A stretch of DNA of 64,000 bases from Spongilla lacustris (Eukaryota > Porifera > Demospongiae > Spongillida > Spongillidae), in the NCBI GenBank assembly GCA_949361645.1, contig OX442415.1:28624562-28688561 (forward strand), read 5' to 3'. The translations under genes were made by a program, and so were the position numbers. The number at the start of each line of letters is the position of its first letter. Positions within the stretch are counted from its first letter, which is position 1. Below, in pieces: positions 57,874 to 64,000 of this stretch. The notes beneath the pieces are model-generated. The model worked only from the letters and a program-made list of their open reading frames with translations, did no database searches and was not told the DNA's origin.

Positions 57874-58499
57874 ATCATACAAGTGACAATGGTGGCAGTA
57901 TTCATCCATGCAGGACAGCTTGTCGGGACTCAAGATTAAAAGCATTTCTACTCTGACTCTATTTTGAGATCAAATCATGAAGTCCGATGCTCATCTACAT
58001 GTACATGCACAACAGCGCGTATATATAGACCATGCATGCATGATATTTCAGCGCCTGATAGGCAGGCTGCACCAATTTGATGAGGCAGGATATAAGTCTT
58101 GCGCTTTCTGCGTACTGGCAATATACAGAGACACTTCCCCGTCAATCTTCTCTAGCATTACCCTATAGCTATACAGAATTTTTTTTTTTTTAATTACTCT
58201 TGCTCCCTCTACGCTTTCAGAGGTGAGGCCTGTGGGTATTGACATCACAGAGATGAATGATGAACCATTCATTATACATTCATAACATTTTCTTCACCTC
58301 TTCAACAAGCCGGCTGATATCTTAAATAATGCACTCCATTCCTCAGGTCTGGTATGCATTGTCAGCACGTTCTGAACTGAGTGGACTTGGGTGGAATGAG
58401 GAACCCAGTGGGGTTATTGAGAAGATCAACAGAGACAAGATGACTGACAGAATTATTTGAAAATAGCTACATTCTCACCAGAAATGTTGGCTTCAGTGA
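57874..58499. other. No confident gene
   Basis: A plus-strand frame near 58345-58460 reads VWYALSARSELSGLGWNEE after a CAG acceptor-like site. It could be a stray exon but I do not recognise it. Confidence 0.3.
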
Positions 58500-58685
58500 G
58501 GTTGGTGGAGGTGATCACACATGCAGGCATACCGCAGAGAGAGCTTGCTCGTCACTGGCTGCACGAACATGATAGACTGGAAAGTGGTGGGCTTTAGGTG
58601 GGGATCCCCCTGCCAACAGCGCTGCATCAGCCTTGTGAGATCAGTAGAAATAAGCATTTTCTGCCTATGGGATATCATTTTCTAT
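58500..58685 (-). pseudogene. Kinase C-lobe end, relic
   Basis: The minus strand reads STDLTRLMQRCWQGDPHLKP then TTFQSIM, which fits the kinase subdomain XI pattern L-x-x-LM-x-x-CW-x-x-dP-x-x-RP. It ends exactly where the 3.4-kb element begins. With the N-lobe and activation-loop relic at 62112-62370 on the same strand, it forms one split pseudogene. Confidence 0.6.
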
Positions 58686-59916
58686 GCATTGCGAGAAATT
58701 TCGGACGCTCATTAGCAATTCCTGGCCAATTTTGCAAACGTCCGTCACATTTCCCGCGCACGCGTCCATAGAAATGTATGGGATAAGGTTTATTTTTGTA
58801 TGCCATATATCAGAGAAAGCCGCTAGTAAAGTTATAATGGATTGAAATGATAGATAGCATAAACACCTATCACTCTACATGATTGGTGTAATTTTTAGCC
58901 CCTTCCACTAGCTGGGTTCCTCATAAGAATTAGTACATTCCCATAGAGATGTATGGAAAATTGCTTTTTTTTATAATGATTTTTCATCACTATTCTTCTT
59001 TTTGCTCTGAACTGAAGATAGGAAGTTAGTTATAACTATTTCAGAAGATACTAAAATGATCAAGGCAACTTTCTATTAAGCTTATATGCCCATAGGCATC
59101 TTTCCCTGGGTTCCTGGGGCACTTTTGGTCATCAGGGTACAAGTATCTAGTTTGGTTGTAAAATAATTAAAAACCGCCCGGATGACAATCAGTAAAACTA
59201 TGGCGTTCAGATCTGGCCCAGTTGGAAGAAACAAACTCCACTGCGCGCAAATGTGGTATGTTCTTTGTTTGGGTTTTCGTTGGCGTGGGATACTATAGAG
59301 CTTCTAAGTCCTAGGAGTGGTCTATGTCTACCCGATGGACATTAAACGTTACTACGTGTGTATTTCAGGAAAACTAAGGCATCACAGAGACTTATGGCTA
59401 AGTAAGGCCCTATAACTTTCTATATTCGACCATGCACGTGATATGGCGCTATGAGTATGACAGCTGGGAAACGTGCATTTTCAGTTGCTACTTTTTCAAA
59501 AGGGTGCGTGCATATCCACATTTGTAAATGCTATCGTTCTATATAGAATTTGAAGCGGACAAGCGAAACAGTGATACGGGACAAAGACAAGCCGTATAAG
59601 GATATGTGCCCAATAATATCATTGTGCGAGGCAATGATGTTACTACGTAACTATTCTTTTTAGCTCCGGTCCCTCGCCCAGTGGCGGATGTAGTCAGCGC
59701 GCGATCTTTTCGTCCGGATTACTGAGTGGTTTCATGTATGAGCTGACAACGACCCTCCAGATGGAACCACTCTATGGCAACACCTCATTAAAAGGTCTTC
59801 CGTGATCCACCACTAACTGGCTGTAACTGCCCTCATATCCCAGGTATGTGGATTTCCCTTTAGTACCTCATAATGCACATAAACATGTGATTCCATATAG
59901 GTGTCATGTGATACAT

Positions 59917-59917
<1 letters not shown>

Positions 59918-60006
<89 letters not shown>

Positions 60007-60109
60007 ACACACACATACACATACACATACACACACATACACACACACATACACACACACACACATACACACACACACATACACACACACACACACACGC
60101 ATACATGTA

Positions 60110-60154
<45 letters not shown>
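59918..60154. repeat. CA microsatellite
   Basis: CA repeat with scattered ATACAC interruptions. It corresponds in position to the TG repeat of copy 1 but in the opposite phase. Confidence 0.95.
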
Positions 60155-60156
<2 letters not shown>

Positions 60157-61652
60157 AGCATGTTATCTCATTGCAGTACAGTCTGCTGGTATGCAATGCT
60201 CTGGGTGGAGGGAGGTAGCCTTGTGAGATAGCCTTGTGGAGGTAGAGGAGAGAGCCTTGTGAAGGTGCATGGATGGGAGATATCTTTGGGGAACAAGAGT
60301 AAGCTTAGGTTGGGAGAATTTTAAGGGAAAGATCCCTTCTCCCCTAGAGATGAGGAATTTGATAGCGCATCCCAGATGCAGCCACTGGGATATGAATCAA
60401 ATTAAGTTAAGATGTAAAGGTCTGTACATGTAAAACTGAGAAGGAAATACGTGTTACATGCATGTAGATGTAGGACCAATTTAAAGTGACTACAATTGTC
60501 CACCTTTACCTTCTGAGGCTGAGGGTTTGGTTGTACACACAGGACAGTCACCAGTTGTCTGCCAGGAGAGGAGGCTTACCTACATGACCACCTGGTATGG
60601 ACCAGGGAGGACTGGACTCAAAGTTTTGCATCTCATGGACTGTGCCAGCCACCCTTCCAACATGCACCTGGTGAAAGCACTTCAGCAACAACTCAAATGG
60701 AAGGCTTTGTGTGGTCTAGCTATATGTACATGGCTCTGCAAATGTAGGTGATTGATGTAACAGTTATGGTGTGGCATTTATTTTTATTTGGTTATCTGTA
60801 TGTGTGTGTGATAATTGTGGAAGGTTCAAGAAGGTAACAGAATGCATCCTTTTCTGTGCCATTGCTTAGTATTTGTAGGGGCAAATTACACAGACAGGTG
60901 CATGTATGTGATCTACTTATAAGTTATAACCACTCTCCGAGTACATTTACGGCCGTTCATCCTTGTTGTATACCTTCCGGCGGAGTTGGATAGAAATACT
61001 ACAGGACAGCGTATACGTAGCAGAGCAGCTGCGTATATTGGGTCTGGGAACGAGACTGCTATGGAAGTGACCTTGGCTACCCATTGATGATCGACGATTA
61101 GGATATACATATGCATAACAGGACAGAGTGGAAGGTCCAGCTGGGAGTATCCGCCGCCCATGCATATGTGAATCCTTTAGCTAGTGGAAGGCAATGTCCT
61201 TAATTAACACACCTCCACGAGAACTTCTAGTATGGCATCAAAAACATGCCAGTCGTGCTGGTAAACGTCAGAGCGATGATATATATATATATATATAGGG
61301 ACGGAATCGCCCTTGCATCTTAACCGCTAAACGAGCTGGGTACTCTCGTAGTGACACCCATATTATACGGGCTATATATCATTATGTGGTAGCTACTCCA
61401 CAGCAGCCGCTCTATCAGCTCGACCTTCGCGTTTTGGGGGTTTCAAGCCTACATGTATATAGTAATACTAGATTACTTCCAACATGCGTCCCTCGTTCAC
61501 AGTCCAATCGAAGTTCGATGGCTAGCAAGACTAGCGTATACCAAGAATTATTGATAGCGATCGAGTGTAGAGCTATTATATCCACAATACTAATCAGACG
61601 GGTACAAATATAGGCTTGATACCCAACCCTCCGTCAAAAGGCTAGCCATGCC

Positions 61653-61738
61653 TAGTCTCGTTCCCAGACCCTATTTATAGAGAAACAAGGTAAATGTTTA
61701 CCTTGTTTCTCAATAAATAGGGTCCGGGAACGAGACTA
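61653..61738. mobile_element. 86-bp palindromic MITE nested in copy 2
   Basis: TAGTCTCGTTCCCAGACCC at the left and GGGTCCGGGAACGAGACTA at the right; the arms run nearly to the centre. The fragment GGGTCTGGGAACGAGACT also occurs at 11520 and 61040, suggesting decayed copies of the same MITE. Confidence 0.85.
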
Positions 61739-62111
61739 AGCTATGCACAAATGGGTTAAATAACATCACGTGACCTCCAGACTGTATTCAGTGGCAGGGG
61801 CACGAGGACAACTAAGTTGCGCATGCGTATGCTTAGATCACTAAAATCGACGATAGCTTTAGTTCGGAAGGATTTCATGTAACAGCGATGGCTATTCCTA
61901 ACTTTCCTGCCATGCAGACATACAATTAACGTATTACAAGACAATAATAATAATATATTTTAATAAATTAATTAGCTGTTTTAATAACGTGATAAATCTC
62001 TAAAGTACCTAATGAGTTTAATGGTGCAATCAGATTTTTAAAATCACAATTGTAAGCCGAGTTATGCATTGATGTCCACAATTTGAACCCCCCCCCCCCC
62101 CCCCCCCCCAA

Positions 62112-62370
62112 TATGTAATATCTCTGGTGCAATGGTGCCTTTTGCCCAATCCAAGCCCTGGGGCTGCATATATATTGCTGTGACAAAGTCTGTCACTATG
62201 CAATGACACAGAGACTCTGCATGGGTCCTGTGACCACAGGAGGACATTGGCTGCCCCGAGACTGCGACATATATGATGCCACTATTGTGTAAGAACTTGA
62301 GAGCAGCTGCCACTCTGTGGGTGGGTTTGGCTGGAGGATATAGTAAAAGGCTATTAACGTGGTTCTGGCC
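62112..62370 (-). pseudogene. Roco/LRRK-like protein kinase relic
   Basis: The minus strand reads LLLYPPAKPTHRVAAALKFL then HNSGIIY. A frame change gives NVLLWSQDP, then CIVTDFVTAIYMQPQGL and KGTIAPEIL. The pieces match kinase subdomains VIa (ALKFLH), VIb (IIYRDLK-x-NVLLW, here damaged), VII (TDFG, here TDFV) and VIII (GT-APEIL). The NVLLW and TDFG-x-A spacing is like Roco (LRRK-type) kinases, by eye only. Loss of the HRD and DFG residues and the frameshifts show it is dead. Confidence 0.55.
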
Positions 62371-63220
62371 TTATAAGGAATATGTTCGCTTTCTACCCTG
62401 TAAAACAGAGAAGGCCATGGTAGTGAGTGGAGCCAAAGGGTTAAAATCCCCAATTATACCTGGTTTCCCTGGCTATGATAATCTTGATGAGAAAGGTGTT
62501 TCAGTGGACAAAGCAGGGACTCTATATGGGAGGCCTTCCCTTCCAAGATGTGCAGACAGATCTCCATGATATACAGTCCCCAGTCCTCCACCCTTCTTAG
62601 TTGGACCACCACAACAATATAATGCAAGTAATTGAAAAGGGTGAATTTTAGGATGGTGCATGCCTAATTGAAGGCTGTGTATACATTACTACAGCTATGG
62701 CTGACCTGCCTGACACCTCAGGGGATGCAAGTGTGACTGAATTGTGCCGGTATCTATTTTGAGTATGACTGCTACCATGTGTAGGCTTACTGGAGGTCTG
62801 GACACAGAACCTGAAGCAAGTGAATAGGTTGCTCTTACTCCTGTGTCTGAAGAAGGTATTAAATAAACCACACACCACCCCTATGAGGATCGCACATTAT
62901 AGCAATAAGGAGGCACTGGAGGTCTTATGACCAACGTGTACAAAGTGCATGGCTCCTTCACTCCACTAGTTTTATTTCGCCATCAGGAGGAATGGGGAAA
63001 TGTGCTTCCGTATAACATACAAGAGAAGCGCCTCCCTTCTGTCTACTAAGCATGAGCAACATTATGGCTCAATTGCCTGGATAATATTAAATCATACCTG
63101 GATATAGGAAATAACTCCGTAATCTACGAATACGGGCAATCCATCCGCGATTGGGAATGCACAAAACACACACACCGGCCCAATCCCAGTGCATGAAGGT
63201 CTGGGATTGTGCCTAGAGGT

Positions 63221-63312
63221 TACCAAACTCATCGGCGTGCTTTGGTTCGTGACCTCCAGACTGTATTCACTGTATTCACTGGTTACCAAACTCATCGGCG
63301 TGCTTTGGTTCG
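63221..63312. repeat. Direct repeat, about 35 bp twice
   Basis: GGTTACCAAACTCATCGGCG with its following GTGCTTTGGTTCGTGA occurs at 63221 and again at 63282. The spacer contains CCTCCAGACTGTATTCA, which also occurs at about 61777 inside the TIR element. Confidence 0.8.
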
Positions 63313-63729
63313 TGATATGTCATTACTCAAAGCTTAAGGAGCGTTACTGAAACGTATATGTGTGTAGAAGTTCAATTTGGGGTATCCCAGCACTTTATTT
63401 TTTAAATGCAATAATTGGTGTGCGTTAAACAAATGGTGTTACCCAGTCAATTGTATAAAACGGCCGTATGTAATGCAGTAAATATAGTATAAAAGGGGCG
63501 TTTCTACCCACGTATCAATTAATGTATTTCTTCTTTGTTGACTTTACTCACGATCCATACAATTGGAGGGAAGATGAATGACAATCAGCCGATGACAAGA
63601 AAAGCGAGGAGGAAGGCATTGGTCAGTACAATGTTTCAATTTGGAAGACTTTGCCGAGAAATTCTCGCTCGCACAACTCATTATCATGCTGCCCTAAAAG
63701 CCTTTTTGACATTGTCAGCAATCTTTAAA

Positions 63730-63755
63730 TAGGCACAGTTGAGTAACTGTGCCTA
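63730..63755. repeat. 26-bp hairpin
   Basis: TAGGCACAGTT, a GAGT loop, then AACTGTGCCTA; a perfect 11-bp stem. Confidence 0.8.
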
Positions 63756-64000
63756 AGATTGCTAGCAACACATCAAAACGGCTTTATACATGTATAGGCA
63801 ATACTGCAATAGCCGCTATAGCTAGTCAGTTTAACGAGTTATAAGTTACTTAGTCTTCAGTCGTTCGTTTATACATGTATATGTATATCGATCGTCAATA
63901 ACGAGGCCTTGTAGGTCTGGCTTGCGAGGCTACGATCAGCGAGTTACTATGCCAGCTAACTCATGACTGGGACGTGCATGCATCATCCCATGTCAGCAAA

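Larger units (their letters stand above)
58686..62084. mobile_element. 3.4-kb TIR element, copy 2
   Basis: Diverged copy of the element at 8887-12437. Left end GCATTGCGAGAAATTTCGG, with the following CTCATTAGCAATTCCTG matching the first copy's left end. The subterminal words CGCGTCCATAGAAATGTATG and CCCATAGAGATGTATGG recur. Right end …GATGTCCACAATTT matches but lacks the last dozen bases and abuts a C run. It shares the QERRLTYMTTWYGP frame at about 60560 and GCGCATGCGTATGCTTAGAT near 61818 with copy 1. Confidence 0.7.
62371..64000. other. No confident gene
   Basis: Part of 62371-62660 may be upstream sequence of the kinase relic on the minus strand. A plus-strand frame (63535-63732) ending in an AT-rich region has no recognisable domain. 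Confidence 0.3.

Overview
The window looks like an animal genome, most likely a sponge (Porifera, probably a demosponge). The reasons are: genes for TGF-beta type I receptor serine/threonine kinases, which are metazoan-specific; short introns with GTAAGT-type donors and CAG acceptors; a secreted cysteine-rich protein gene with a TATA promoter; many microsatellites; and a dense load of DNA transposons, MITEs, foldback elements and LINE relics. The species call is inference; the animal origin is well supported.

Layout. Bases 1-3610 hold a frameshifted coiled-coil transposase-like gene and non-coding flank. Bases 3611-28713 and 28717-47366 are two tandem copies of one segment (unit 1 about 25.1 kb, unit 2 about 18.65 kb). 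They are nearly identical apart from large indels. Each unit carries, in order: a 173-bp MITE, a degenerate minus-strand coding relic, a CT-rich minisatellite, a LINE 3'-end ORF, three receptor copies (gene 1, gene 2, gene 3) on the plus strand, a second LINE relic on the minus strand, and the left part of a CACTA-like transposon. Gene 3 is a full seven-part TGF-beta type I receptor (signal peptide, ten-cysteine ectodomain, 45-bp stalk mini-exons, transmembrane segment, GS box, kinase). Genes 1 and 2 keep the ectodomain and membrane segment but lose the kinase soon after the glycine loop.

The two units differ by clean presence/absence events that expose element borders. Unit 1 only: a 913-bp minisatellite-bearing block, a 3.55-kb TIR element exactly at the exon 2 splice donor of gene 1, and a 3.0-kb composite block downstream of gene 3. 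Unit 2 only: an 805-bp foldback element with an ATAT target duplication, and a second stalk mini-exon in gene 3. The duplication junction falls inside the CACTA-like element, which is therefore cut in unit 1 and complete in unit 2 (46257-49887).

Bases 49888-64000 hold non-coding DNA, a foldback element (51154-54714) with a nested 2.69-kb TIR transposon carrying a broken Ulp1-protease/PHD-finger gene, an intact gene for a 314-residue secreted cysteine-rich protein (56718-57662), and a kinase pseudogene (Roco/LRRK-like by eye) whose two parts flank a second copy of the 3.5-kb TIR element.

Functionally, the only intact host genes I can support are receptor gene 3 (start codon intact only in unit 2) and the secreted cysteine-rich protein. 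Nearly everything else is mobile-element material. No tRNA, rRNA or CRISPR was recognised.
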